From Ruania zhangjianzhongii (GTDB lineage Bacteria; Actinomycetota; Actinomycetes; Actinomycetales; Beutenbergiaceae): 64,000 nt of DNA. The position numbers and the translations under genes are program-made. The stretch spans positions 4,268,882 through 4,332,881 of the forward strand of contig NZ_CP042828.1 in assembly GCF_008000995.1 (NCBI RefSeq). The letters run 5' to 3'. Positions 29,500-38,300 of this stretch are shown here, piece by piece; the first letter of the stretch is position 1; each line of letters starts with the position of its first letter. The notes beneath the pieces were generated by a model, which searched no databases, was not told the origin of the DNA, and saw only the letters and a list, made by a program, of their open reading frames with translations.

Positions 29500-29573
29500 C
29501 CGTCGGAGGCACCTGGTGCGATCGGAGGCTGTCCGCGCTGACCTCCGACCGCCGCACCTCCCTCAGACCGACC
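29500..29573. repeat. Right copy of the direct repeat flanking the AbiE module
   Basis: Partner of 28250-28324 in the same orientation. Its last 11 bases overlap the final codons and stop of the minus-strand SRPBCC gene. The stretch 29365-29499 between toxin and repeat shows no gene. Confidence 0.75.
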
Positions 29574-30447
29574 CGTCACCGCTCGCCCAGGCGAGTCCGG
29601 CCTCCGCCAGCCCACCGATGGCACCCGCGCCCCACTCGCCCTCCGCCGGACTGCGTTGGCCGGAGTCAGCGCCCGTCACGGTGAGCGCGACCCGGGCACC
29701 ATGCCCGGTACCCTCGCCGAACTCGAGGGTCAGGTGGTCGCCGGGCACGTCCGGCGCCAAGTCGAGGGCGAGGCGATGCGGCTCCTCGGCGTGGGTCACG
29801 TAGCCGAGCACCACCTCGGGTGCCTGTGCCGGCGTCATCGGTTCGCCGACGGCGGGAGCTCGCCGCTGCTGCAGTGTCACCAGATCTGTGCCGAACCAGG
29901 CGTTCCAGGCCACCTGGGCCGGGCAGACGAGCTGGCGCTCGTAACGCAGCGTCCAGCCGCACTCGTCCTCTGTCACGTCGGGTCGGTCCAGACCGAACCG
30001 GCTGACCAGCTCTTCGTGCCGAGCAAAGCCGGGCTCCGCCGTCGGCATCTCTGTCCCGGCGATCAGCGCGGCCAGGCCGCCGATACAGGTCTCCCAGCCG
30101 GTGGCGAAGCTGGCAGCGCCGGCGCGGTCGTCGAAGACGTGCGCCAATGTGAACTGCGTGCCGTCTCCTTCGGCGGTCAGGGTGAAGGTGAACTGGTCGC
30201 TGCCCCAGGTAAAGACGAGCAGCCCCGGCGCCTGCACCGTGTCGACGACGCCGACCGCCTCCGCCCCGTCAAAACCCGGGAACCGCATCGCACCGCCGGG
30301 GGTCAGCTCGAGCTCCACCGGCGCCGGGAACCACTGGGACAGGTGCACCGGCTCAGTGACGGCCCGCCACACCTTCTCGATGGGGTGTGGGAAGTGCCGC
30401 TCGACCACTACTCGGAATCCCCCGTCCCGCTCCTCGAACGTGGTCAT
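29563..30447 (-). CDS. SRPBCC (AHSA1-type) protein
   Basis: Protein of 294 residues from the START/Bet v1-like superfamily. The first ~145 residues are a typical AHSA1-like domain (HFPHPIEKVWRAVTEPVHLS and AEGDGTQFTLAHVFDDRA); the second half looks like another, less conserved domain of the same kind (YERQLVCPAQVAWNAWFGTD). Its start overlaps the stop of an ArsR-type regulator gene as ATGA, a very common pairing in actinobacteria. Ligand and role are unknown. Confidence 0.85.
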   Translation of the reverse strand: MTTFEERDGGFRVVVERHFPHPIEKVWRAVTEPVHLSQWFPAPVELELTPGGAMRFPGFDGAEAVGVVDTVQAPGLLVFTWGSDQFTFTLTAEGDGTQFTLAHVFDDRAGAASFATGWETCIGGLAALIAGTEMPTAEPGFARHEELVSRFGLDRPDVTEDECGWTLRYERQLVCPAQVAWNAWFGTDLVTLQQRRAPAVGEPMTPAQAPEVVLGYVTHAEEPHRLALDLAPDVPGDHLTLEFGEGTGHGARVALTVTGADSGQRSPAEGEWGAGAIGGLAEAGLAWASGDGSV

Positions 30448-30785
30448 GATCCCGCTCCTGGTTCATCGCTGTGGGTAAGATCCGGCATCGCGTCGAGGTG
30501 GGCACCGAGGTCGTCCAACCGGGACTCCCACATCCACCGGTAGGGCGCGAGCCACTCGTCAAGCTCGACCAGCGGCTGGCTGCGCAGGGTGTACCAGCGC
30601 CGGGGGCCGTCGATCCTGGCCTGCACCAACCCGGCCTCCCGCAGTACGCGCAGATGCTTGGACACCGAGGCCTGGGCCAGGCCCAGAGCCTCAGCGAGAT
30701 CGCCGACCAGTTGCTCACCCGCCCGCAGCCGGTCCAGGATCGCGCGCCGCGCGGGCTGCGCGACTACCTCGAACGTGGATGCCAT
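30444..30785 (-). CDS. ArsR-family winged-helix repressor
   Basis: Regulator of 113 residues with the ArsR helix-turn-helix (about residues 9-75, RRAILDRLRAGEQLVGDLAE and QASVSKHLRVLREAGLV). No metal-binding cysteine motif is present, so it belongs to the group paired with SRPBCC proteins rather than to metal sensors. The ATG at 30785 is chosen because a TTGACA/CATATT promoter would start transcription there; an in-frame ATG at 30803 would lie inside that promoter. It probably represses itself and the SRPBCC gene. Confidence 0.88.
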   Translation of the reverse strand: MASTFEVVAQPARRAILDRLRAGEQLVGDLAEALGLAQASVSKHLRVLREAGLVQARIDGPRRWYTLRSQPLVELDEWLAPYRWMWESRLDDLGAHLDAMPDLTHSDEPGAGS

Positions 30786-30791
30786 AGCCTC

Positions 30792-30821
30792 AATATGCTG
30801 CATACGGCACATTCCTGTCAA
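30792..30821 (-). promoter_or_regulatory. Promoter of the arsR-SRPBCC pair
   Basis: On the minus strand a perfect -35 box TTGACA (30821-30816) is followed after 18 bases by CATATT (30797-30792), and the ATG at 30785 lies 6 bases further, predicting a leaderless mRNA. ATGCAGCAT, a short palindrome, sits between the boxes and could be the repressor site. A second symmetrical sequence, CTCAATGCGCACTTGAG, lies upstream at 30843-30859. Confidence 0.6.
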
Positions 30822-30970
30822 GGCATACAGGAGGTGGCTCGGCTCAATGCGCACTTGAGGCATTCGGCACGGCGCCCGGGTGCCCACCACGCATTCGGCA
30901 GTGCGCCCGGTGCGTCGATACCCGGGAGCACTACTGAGTGCAGGAAGTAACGACTGATTCGATTCAACCT

Positions 30971-31008
30971 GGATCGGATGGGATGGGATGGGGCGGGGTG
31001 GGGTGGGA
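30971..31008 (+). repeat. G-tract cluster, possible G-quadruplex
   Basis: Six runs of three or more G follow one another with one- or two-base spacers on the plus strand. The tract lies downstream of the small membrane-protein gene and upstream of arsR, in a 253-bp gap (30786-31038) that also holds two ~22-bp similar copies at 30861-30883 and 30892-30913. Confidence 0.5.
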
Positions 31009-31038
31009 CGGCGCCGGGTGGGTTGCGGGTGCGGTCGC

Positions 31039-31224
31039 TCAGCCGACGAAGTAGGTGAGGGTGGCGTGGATGGCGAAGCCGATCAGTGCCGCGGCGCCGG
31101 CGAAGATGCCGAGCACGGCGAGCAGGGACAGGCCGGCGGTGAGCACGCTGGCACCCGCGGACTGCTGCGGGGCATCGGCACCGGTGGGGATATCGACGGG
31201 GCGGGAAGGGTGGATCGTTGTCAT
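31039..31224 (-). CDS. Small membrane protein, unknown function
   Basis: Predicted 61-residue protein: a polar N-terminus (MTTIHPSRPVDIPTGADAPQ) and a hydrophobic stretch from about residue 26 to the end (LTAGLSLLAVLGIFAGAAAL), enough for one long or two short membrane helices. I do not recognise the family. The frame extends upstream but without conserved look. It is divergent from the antiporter gene. Confidence 0.5.
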   Translation of the reverse strand: MTTIHPSRPVDIPTGADAPQQSAGASVLTAGLSLLAVLGIFAGAAALIGFAIHATLTYFVG

Positions 31225-31349
31225 GTATCGATCCTGCGCCGGGGCAAGGGTCCGGCGCATCGGCCCGTCGGCCCGTCCTGAGCACTCGGGTATCCCCCTG
31301 ATGGCGCACCTGGGCATCAGCCTGTAGGTGGACCTGGCAAAATAATGCT

Positions 31350-33050
31350 GTGGACTTCGCCTGGGGTGGTGCTATCGCCCTGGTGACGATCGTCCTGGTG
31401 GCCCGGTTCTCCACGAAGCTCGGTCTGGCGGCGCCACTGGTCCTGGTGGTGGTCGGGGTGGTGTTCAGCCTGATCCCCGGGACCCCGCCGATCGAGGTGG
31501 AGCCGGAGTGGATCCTGGTCGGCGTGCTGCCGCCGCTACTGTATTCGGCGGCCGTCACCGTGCCGATCATGGACATGCGCCGCAACCTCAAGGCGATCAC
31601 CAGCCTGTCCGTGGTGTTGGTGATGGTGAGCACCGCCATCTCCGGATTCGTGCTCTACCTGGTGTTCCCAGACCTGGAGCTCGCCCCCGCTTTCGCCCTC
31701 GGTGCGGTGATCAGCCCTCCCGACGCTGTGGCGGCCACCTCGGTGGGAAAGCGCCTCGGTCTCCCACCCCGGCTGGTGGCGGTGCTCGAGGGTGAAGGGC
31801 TGGTCAACGACGCGACCGCCCTGGTGCTGTTGCGCACCGCGATCGCCGCCGCGGCCACGACGGTGACGTTCTGGGGTGTGCTCGGCGATTTCCTGCTCGC
31901 AGTAGCCGTCGCGATCGGGGTCGGGCTGGTGATCGGCTACCTGGCGGTGACGGTCCGGTCTCGGCTGCACAACCCGGTGCTGACCACTGTGGTCTCGTTC
32001 GCGGTGCCATTCCTGGCCTATCTGCCGGCCGAGCACTTCCGCGCCTCCGGGGTGCTGTCGGTGGTGATCGCCGGTCTGGTCACCGGGCACCGCGGTGCCA
32101 AGCTGCTCAGCGCGCAGGACCGGATCAGTGAACGGCTGAACTGGCGCACGATCCAGTTCGTGCTGGAGAACGGCGTGTTCCTGCTCCTCGGCGTGGAGCT
32201 GAAGCCGTTGGTGGAGGCGGTCCAGGAGGATCAGCTGGGCGTCGGGTCAGCAGTGTTGATCGGCTTGCTCGCCACGGTGGTGCTGATCGTGGTGCGGGTG
32301 CTGTTCATGATCCCGCTGATCGCCATGCTGCGCCGCGACACCCGCCGGGCGGAGCGGCAGGGGTCGAGGCTGGAGTCGATGGCCGACCGGATGAATCAGA
32401 TGGAGGCCAGCGACGAACGGATCCGCGCCCGGCTCGCGCACGGGCGGCGGTTCATCGCCCGGCGGCAGGCGGATCTCGATTTCGCCACCTCCCAGGGGCT
32501 GGCCTGGCGCGGCGGGGCGGTGCTTGCCTGGGCTGGGATGCGCGGCGTGATCACCCTGGCTGCCGCGCAAACTCTGCCTCGGGACCTGCCGTATCGGCCC
32601 CAGCTGATCCTGGTGGCGTTCACCGTCGCTGTCGTCACCCTGCTGCTGCACGGGAGCACATTGCCAGCGGTGATCAAACGCCTCCGGCTGCGCGGTACCG
32701 ATGCCGATGCGCACCGCGAGGAGCTCGCCAGTCTGCTGGACGAGATCACCGAAGCCGGGCTGGCGGCGATCAGCGACGAGGCGCTGTCCGCGGCTGACGA
32801 GGAGGTGGATGCCAAGGTGCTCAAACGCGTCCGGGGCGAAGCCCAGCTGCGGGTGGCTGCTGCCCGCCAGGCCGAGACCGACGAGACGTATACGCAGTAC
32901 CGGGCGCTGCGCCGTCGTGCTCTGGACGCTGAACGCGGTGTCCTGCTCGAGGCACGCTCGATCGGTGCCCGCAGCTCCGAAGTGCTCGCCGAGGCGCAGA
33001 CCCTGCTGGACCAGGAGGAGTCCCGCCTCTGGCAGAACCCCGGGCACTGA
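31350..33050 (+). CDS. CPA1-family Na+/H+ antiporter
   Basis: Sodium/proton antiporter of the CPA1 (NhaP-like) family, plasma membrane, for pH and sodium balance. The 566-residue product has 11-13 hydrophobic segments in its first ~430 residues, with the ion-binding segment GAVISPPDAVAATSVGKRLG, the following EGEGLVNDATALVLLRTA and, late, GMRGVITLAAAQTLP. The last ~130 residues are a charged cytoplasmic tail rich in Glu, Arg and Ala that looks helical or coiled. The start is a GTG; AATAAT at 31341-31346 lies just before it. Confidence 0.9.
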   Translation: MDFAWGGAIALVTIVLVARFSTKLGLAAPLVLVVVGVVFSLIPGTPPIEVEPEWILVGVLPPLLYSAAVTVPIMDMRRNLKAITSLSVVLVMVSTAISGFVLYLVFPDLELAPAFALGAVISPPDAVAATSVGKRLGLPPRLVAVLEGEGLVNDATALVLLRTAIAAAATTVTFWGVLGDFLLAVAVAIGVGLVIGYLAVTVRSRLHNPVLTTVVSFAVPFLAYLPAEHFRASGVLSVVIAGLVTGHRGAKLLSAQDRISERLNWRTIQFVLENGVFLLLGVELKPLVEAVQEDQLGVGSAVLIGLLATVVLIVVRVLFMIPLIAMLRRDTRRAERQGSRLESMADRMNQMEASDERIRARLAHGRRFIARRQADLDFATSQGLAWRGGAVLAWAGMRGVITLAAAQTLPRDLPYRPQLILVAFTVAVVTLLLHGSTLPAVIKRLRLRGTDADAHREELASLLDEITEAGLAAISDEALSAADEEVDAKVLKRVRGEAQLRVAAARQAETDETYTQYRALRRRALDAERGVLLEARSIGARSSEVLAEAQTLLDQEESRLWQNPGH

Positions 33051-33170
33051 TCGCTCCGGGCTGGCACCGAAGCCCCAGCCTCGAACCCGGGTCACCGGCC
33101 CGAGCAGGCCCGGGACACCGACCCACCAGCCCGAACGGGCCCGCGTCACCGGCCCGAACCGGGCCCGCGC

Positions 33171-34811
33171 TCAGCTGCGGCGCCGCCGCCGAACAAGCAC
33201 CACTGCACCAGCAATCAGCCCGGCGCCGACCAGTCCGCCGGCCACCACGGCACCCGCGCCCAACCCACCGGAGCCGGCCCCACCACCTGCCGCACCACCA
33301 CCGGCGACCTCGACCAGCGAGCAGTCATCGCCGTTCACCCACCGGTCGCCGCCCTCGAAGCTGGTGGCGATGTACACCTCGAGGTTCTCCGCATCGCCGG
33401 AGTCCACAGTGCCAGTGAGCTGCTGCCACCCGTCCAGATCGGTGAACTCCACGGCCAGCTCGCCCCCGGAGCCGGAGGGCGGGCGAGCGCCGAGCTCCCC
33501 GGGGCCGCTCGCTCCCCCGGTCCGCAACCAGCAGGTCAGCCGGTACTCGGTGTCCGGGCGCACGGCCACGGTCTGCGCCACCTCCGCCGATCCCTGAGTG
33601 TCCCGGAGCCAGAACTGGTGCGCGCCGAGCTTGGCCTGGTCGATCGCCACATCGATACCGCCGGTTCCGGTCAGCTGCCAGGGGCCCTGCCCCAGCTCGG
33701 TGGATCGTTCGAAGCTGGGATCGGCGAGCAGGTTCGGCCGGATGAGCCTGCCGTCGGCGTCGTACTCGGCGTGCATCAGCGTCACGTTGTACCCACCCCA
33801 CACGGTCATCGCCAGGTAGAGCTCGCCGCTGGCGGACCAGGGGTGGACGTAGCCGCCGTAGAGGCCGGGATAGTCGGCCGAGCTGGCCAGCACCTGAGGC
33901 TCGGTCCAGGGCCCGGTCGGGGTGGTGGCGGTGCGTAGCACGAGGTCAATGTCCTCGTTCAGGTAGACCATCAGCCAGAGTCCGGTCTCGGCGTCCCGGT
34001 GCACGGAGAGCTCGGCCACGCTCGGCCCGAGGAGCGGCTCCAGGTCCGCCAGATCAGCGGACCAGCCATCACCGGTGTAGTACTCGTACGCGCCCTGGTC
34101 GCCCACGGCATCGGTGGCCACCCGGGCCAGGTGCGCGGGGCCGAACCTCCCGTTCGGGGTGCCGAACACGTACAGCGAGTCGCCGTCGCGGGCGAAGGCG
34201 TGCATCTGAAACGGGTGGCTGCCCTCGGCGTCGTTCTCCCACCGGGGCATCCCGTCGCTGCTCCAGGTCTGCCCGCCGTCGTCGGAGTAGTGCAGCTGAG
34301 CGAAGTTCGTCCACCACTGCCCCGGATCGCCCCACTCCCGCACGGACATCGCGGACAGGTACTGCCGCCCATCGATCGCGATTCCCGCGGTCGGGATGAC
34401 GGTGTGCTCCTCGCCCGGGATCTTCGCCGAGCCGACGATCTCACCGGCGTGGCCGGGTGCGTCCTCGAGCGCCCAGTCGAAGGACATCCCATCGGACAGC
34501 TCGGCGTCGGTGGAGCGCAGCAGCACGTTGGAGCGCCAGTCCTGGCCACCGCCACCATCGCCGGACCAGTCACCGAAGGTGTCGCCGAACGCGGTGAGCA
34601 CACCACCGTCGCCGTCGTCCCACATGATGCCCAGGTCGGTGCCCTCGATCTGCCACTGCGCGGCAGTGTCGGTCACGGCGCCGGTACCGGTCATCTCCTC
34701 CACCAGCACCGCACTCGATCCGGACTCCGAGGCGGAGGCCCCTCCGGCGGCGGCCAGGCTCATCGCGACCACTCCTCCCATGATCAGTGTGGCCGGTCGG
34801 GTCCTGCTCAC
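33171..34811 (-). CDS. Surface-anchored DUF4185 protein, likely GH183 endo-D-arabinanase
   Basis: Protein of 546 residues: signal peptide (about 1-30, ending in GASASES), a DUF4185 domain (about 40-320), a carbohydrate-binding-type beta domain (about 350-495, DPSFERSTELGQGPWQLTG), a Gly/Ala linker, one membrane helix and a final RRRRRS stop-transfer tail. DUF4185 contains the endo-D-arabinanases of CAZy family GH183, which cut arabinan of mycobacterial arabinogalactan and lipoarabinomannan. The conserved acidic region is seen in TDLGIMWDDGDGG and AFGDTFGDW. The GTG start overlaps the GH116 stop as GTGA; a longer in-frame version lies inside the GH116 gene and lacks a signal peptide. The exact substrate is inferred from family and context. 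Confidence 0.8.
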   Translation of the reverse strand: MSRTRPATLIMGGVVAMSLAAAGGASASESGSSAVLVEEMTGTGAVTDTAAQWQIEGTDLGIMWDDGDGGVLTAFGDTFGDWSGDGGGGQDWRSNVLLRSTDAELSDGMSFDWALEDAPGHAGEIVGSAKIPGEEHTVIPTAGIAIDGRQYLSAMSVREWGDPGQWWTNFAQLHYSDDGGQTWSSDGMPRWENDAEGSHPFQMHAFARDGDSLYVFGTPNGRFGPAHLARVATDAVGDQGAYEYYTGDGWSADLADLEPLLGPSVAELSVHRDAETGLWLMVYLNEDIDLVLRTATTPTGPWTEPQVLASSADYPGLYGGYVHPWSASGELYLAMTVWGGYNVTLMHAEYDADGRLIRPNLLADPSFERSTELGQGPWQLTGTGGIDVAIDQAKLGAHQFWLRDTQGSAEVAQTVAVRPDTEYRLTCWLRTGGASGPGELGARPPSGSGGELAVEFTDLDGWQQLTGTVDSGDAENLEVYIATSFEGGDRWVNGDDCSLVEVAGGGAAGGGAGSGGLGAGAVVAGGLVGAGLIAGAVVLVRRRRRS

Positions 34812-37387
34812 CGGACCGCTCCCGGAACTCTCACCGTCTCCCCCGGGCCGATCCGGAGGTCGACGGCGGAGCTCGGGTGGCCGTCCACGCTCAGCTGGTC
34901 GATGGCGAGCTCTCCGTACCTGCCGGTCAGGCTCAGGCCGTCGGCGCTGGCCTCGGCGGTGCCCCAGCCGGTATGGGTGAGCACCGGGAACGCGCCGCCG
35001 GCCGGGGGCCGGCGCAGCGCCAGCGCTGCGGTGGTGGCATCCCAGCTGTGCTCGGTCAGCGCTTCCAGCACGCTCCAGCCGGCGAGGGCGCGCACGTAGT
35101 GGTCGCCGCACTCCACCTGGTTGTAGGGGTTGCGCCGGCGGCCGTCGTAGCGGGACCAGAGACCGTCGAGGATCGCGTGCCCCTCCTCCGCCAGCCCTTC
35201 GGCCAGGCAGTGCGCGGCCACCTGGTTCTCGGTGCCGGTCCACACCTCGTCGCAGTACCGGGTGGGGATCTCGGGGCGGCCGCCGTCCGGCCAGGTGCAC
35301 ATCAGCAGCCCGGTCTCACGGCCGTCGGCGAACACCCGGTAGCCATTGTCGAAGTCGGTGAAATCGGTGCGCAGGTTGTGCCGGACCACGGCCCGCAGCG
35401 CGGTGCGCACATGCTCGGCGGGCAGCAGGTAGCCGAGGCCGAGCTGGTGCGCCCACCACTGCCCGATCAGCTGGTCGGACAGGCAGCCGCGGCCCCACTG
35501 GAACTGTTCCGGGTCGCCATCCTCGAGCACCTGGACATAGAAGTCGCCGGTGAACAGCTGCTCGTCGTAGCGCCGGGACCCGGCCTCGAAGCGCTCCCGC
35601 CAGCCGGCAGCAGCCTCCTGCTCGCCGAGCAGCAGAGCCATCTCCTCCGCGGCGCGCAGCGCGGCCAGCCAGAGGGTGCCCATGAACGAGTTCACCCCGG
35701 CCAGGTCGATGTCGTGGGTGGAGGGCTGGATGCCGTGCAGCACCCCGGTCTGCTCCGGGTCCCACCGCTCGGCCACGTAGCCGAGCAGCCGCTGCGGCTG
35801 GGGCCAGTACCGGGCCAGCCAGTCCTGCCCGGCGCCGGTACGTACCTCCCGGTAGGTCTTCAGCACGGTGCCGAGCATCCCGTCCAGGGCCGGTTCCCCC
35901 GGTCCGCCGATCTCCCGGTCCCACAGCTGCGGGGTGTGCAGCGGGAGCAGCAGCCGGTGCGGGATGAAGCCGGCCGGTGCCTGCAGCACGTCGAGCTCGA
36001 GCTCGCGCATGTCCCGCTCCAGCTCGGGGAACAGCTTGGCCACCCCTTGGGCGTAGTTGAACACGTGGGTGCAGTTCAGCGGGCAGGAACCGCCCACGTC
36101 CCCGGACCACATCCGGGTGGAGGCTCCGTGCACCCCCTCGAAACCATAGAAGTGACCGTCCGCGGTGCGGAAGAACGTCGGGCTGCGCACGATCGCCGCC
36201 TGCGCGGCCAGATGTTCCACCGCGCCCGCGCGCAGAGCCCCGGTACTGAGGACGTCGGTCCAGTCCCGGGAGAGCTGCTCCAGCTCGTCCCACTCGGTCT
36301 GCACCCGTTCGGCCACGGCCAGAGCGTCGGGATACCGGGTGCTGTAATGGTTGCCGAGCCAGGACCGGCTCGGCCCCCACTCCGGGCGGATACCGCCGAA
36401 CTGGGTGAAGTTCACATACCGGTTCGGGAAGTGCCAGGCCAAGGCGAACCGTACGGTCGTGGTCTCGCCGGGGGCCAGGGAGAACTGGCTGACCAGCCCG
36501 CCGTTCCAGGTGGACCCTGCTGGGCTGGGCCCGGCCTGGACCCAGGTGCCGGTGGGTTGCGGATCGGCCACCTCACCCGGCAGGTGCGTCCAGTCGTCGG
36601 GGCCGAACGGTTGCCGGGAGCCGAGGAAGTCGAGCAGCTGCCGCGGGCTGGTCCAGGCCGGGAGTGCACTGGCGGGCGCGCCGCTGGTGCTGAGCACCAT
36701 CTGCCCGGCACCGGGGTGCAGCTCGGGCAGCGTGTGGTTCTCCAGCACCAGGGACGTCCAGCCGCCGGCCCGGTGGATCCGGTTGGTGTTGCCGCCGTAC
36801 CCGGGGTGACCCACACCATCGGGTGGCACGACCCCGTCACCACCGACCGCGTTCTGCAGCCCGGCCCCGAACCAGCCGTGCACGTGTATGCTGTCGGTGT
36901 TCGTGACCGTGAAGGTGAACAGCGCCGCCGGCAGCGAGCTGCGGTCCACATCGAGCGGCACCAACGGAGTGAACGCCTCGAGCGAGATCTGCACCGGCAG
37001 GGTGTCGTCGTGGTACTCCACCCGACCGAACGGATAGGTGCCGGAGAACGTGGTGGAGGAAACGCCGTCGGCCTGGTGCAGCAGCTCGCGCTGCCAAGCC
37101 GGCACCTCATCATCGGTGACCAGCGGTGTGCTCGTGCTGCCCGCCGGCGCCGGTGGAGCCTGCAGCACGCGGACGGCATCGAACGGTGGCTCCCACTGGG
37201 AGACGCGGACGGCGAAGAACGAGCCAGGCAGCTCGCCGCGGTGGTTGCCGACGTTCTGCAGCTGCCACTGCCGCAGACCTCCGTCCGCCGTCAAGGCCAG
37301 ATTGCCGGTGCCGATCCCGCCGAGCGGTAGCGCCACGTGCCGCCCCTCGGTGTGCGGGATCCGCCGTGCCTGGTATCCGTGGTTCAT
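34808..37387 (-). CDS. GH116 glycoside hydrolase, candidate exo-beta-D-arabinofuranosidase
   Basis: Protein of 859 residues with the two-domain GH116 layout: an N-terminal beta-sandwich (about 10-340) and an (alpha/alpha)6 barrel (about 370-830). Family-typical segments are NCTHVFNYAQG (near residue 440) and IQPSTHDIDLAG (near 555), the latter matching the region that carries the acid/base aspartate. GH116 includes bile-acid/glucosylceramide beta-glucosidases and also an exo-beta-D-arabinofuranosidase acting on mycobacterial arabinan. No signal peptide is visible, so it probably acts on imported oligosaccharides. It follows the importer genes by 19 bases and overlaps the DUF4185 gene, which favours the arabinan role over a glucosidase. 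Confidence 0.85.
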   Translation of the reverse strand: MNHGYQARRIPHTEGRHVALPLGGIGTGNLALTADGGLRQWQLQNVGNHRGELPGSFFAVRVSQWEPPFDAVRVLQAPPAPAGSTSTPLVTDDEVPAWQRELLHQADGVSSTTFSGTYPFGRVEYHDDTLPVQISLEAFTPLVPLDVDRSSLPAALFTFTVTNTDSIHVHGWFGAGLQNAVGGDGVVPPDGVGHPGYGGNTNRIHRAGGWTSLVLENHTLPELHPGAGQMVLSTSGAPASALPAWTSPRQLLDFLGSRQPFGPDDWTHLPGEVADPQPTGTWVQAGPSPAGSTWNGGLVSQFSLAPGETTTVRFALAWHFPNRYVNFTQFGGIRPEWGPSRSWLGNHYSTRYPDALAVAERVQTEWDELEQLSRDWTDVLSTGALRAGAVEHLAAQAAIVRSPTFFRTADGHFYGFEGVHGASTRMWSGDVGGSCPLNCTHVFNYAQGVAKLFPELERDMRELELDVLQAPAGFIPHRLLLPLHTPQLWDREIGGPGEPALDGMLGTVLKTYREVRTGAGQDWLARYWPQPQRLLGYVAERWDPEQTGVLHGIQPSTHDIDLAGVNSFMGTLWLAALRAAEEMALLLGEQEAAAGWRERFEAGSRRYDEQLFTGDFYVQVLEDGDPEQFQWGRGCLSDQLIGQWWAHQLGLGYLLPAEHVRTALRAVVRHNLRTDFTDFDNGYRVFADGRETGLLMCTWPDGGRPEIPTRYCDEVWTGTENQVAAHCLAEGLAEEGHAILDGLWSRYDGRRRNPYNQVECGDHYVRALAGWSVLEALTEHSWDATTAALALRRPPAGGAFPVLTHTGWGTAEASADGLSLTGRYGELAIDQLSVDGHPSSAVDLRIGPGETVRVPGAVR

Positions 37388-37406
37388 CGGTCCCCTTCCC
37401 GGCGCC

Positions 37407-38300
37407 TCATTTCAGGCCGGCCATCTTGATGTTGGCGATGATCTGCCGCTGGAACACCAGGAACACCAGCACCACCGGGGCAGCTGCGAGCGCGGAGCCG
37501 GCCATCAGCATGCCCAGCTCGGAGGAGCGCTCGGAGCGGAACGCCGCCAGGTACTGCTGGATCTGGTAGAGCTCCGGGGAGGTGATCGTCATGATCGGCC
37601 ACACGTAGGAGTTCCAGAAGGTCAGGAACGAGGTCACCCCGACCACCACGAACGGGGCCTTGGACATCGGCAAGAAGATCCGCAGATAGACCCCCCAGCG
37701 GCCGCAGCCGTCGATCAGTGCGGCCTCCTCCAGGCTCCGCGGCACGTTCAGGTAGAACTGCCGGATGAAGAACACGTGGATGGCGGCAGCGGCCCCGGGC
37801 AGCACCAGCACGGCGAGGGTGTCCAGCATCTGCAGCTTGGTGACCATGATGAACGAGGTGAGCAGGATGGTCATCCCGGGGATGAACATCGTGGTGATGA
37901 CCACCACCCACAGCGTGCGTTTGAGCTGGAACTCCAACCGGGCGAAGGCGTAGGCCGCCATCGAGTTCACCGTCAGGGACAGCAGCGTGAACAGCACCGC
38001 GCCCAGTGCGGTGACCCCCAGAGAGCGCAGGAACACCGGATCGGCAAGGATCTGGGTGTAGTTCTCGGTGTTCCAGACCTCGGGGAAGAACTGGAACGGA
38101 GTCCGCACTACCTCGGTCTTGGTCTTGAACCCGGCGATCACCATCCACGCCAACGGGAACAGCGCGAGCACCACGAAGAACATCCCGGCGATCGCCTTCA
38201 GCGTGCCGGCCAGCCAGCGGCGGGGCCGGCGCCGGGGGGTGTCGGTGTCCGGTGCCAGACCCCCCGAGGTCGGCGGGGTGAGGGTGGCGTTCTGGGTCAT
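37407..38300 (-). CDS. Sugar ABC transporter permease, MalG type
   Basis: Inner-membrane permease of a CUT1-type carbohydrate importer (297 residues, six hydrophobic segments after a polar N-terminus). The ATPase-contact (EAA) loop is EEAALIDGCGRWGVYLRIFL. The ATG at 38300 shares a base with the stop of the other permease gene (TGATG). No ATPase gene accompanies the set; actinobacteria often use one shared MsiK-type ATPase. Confidence 0.93.
   Translation of the reverse strand: MTQNATLTPPTSGGLAPDTDTPRRRPRRWLAGTLKAIAGMFFVVLALFPLAWMVIAGFKTKTEVVRTPFQFFPEVWNTENYTQILADPVFLRSLGVTALGAVLFTLLSLTVNSMAAYAFARLEFQLKRTLWVVVITTMFIPGMTILLTSFIMVTKLQMLDTLAVLVLPGAAAAIHVFFIRQFYLNVPRSLEEAALIDGCGRWGVYLRIFLPMSKAPFVVVGVTSFLTFWNSYVWPIMTITSPELYQIQQYLAAFRSERSSELGMLMAGSALAAAPVVLVFLVFQRQIIANIKMAGLK

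Noticed and set aside
28163-29573. Integrated mobile element with its own integrase
   Set aside because: Direct repeats and a toxin-antitoxin pair are present, but there is no integrase, transposase or tRNA target, so only a possible cassette remnant is claimed.
34812-35300. N-terminal extension of the DUF4185 gene into GH116
   Set aside because: The extra residues are Arg/Pro-rich and domain-free, whereas the GTG at 34811 starts a clean signal peptide and overlaps the GH116 stop as GTGA.
34808-37387. GH116 as a plain glucosylceramidase/beta-glucosidase
   Set aside because: Cannot be excluded from sequence alone, but coupling to a DUF4185 gene and neighbouring GH172 and importer genes makes a D-arabinan role more likely.
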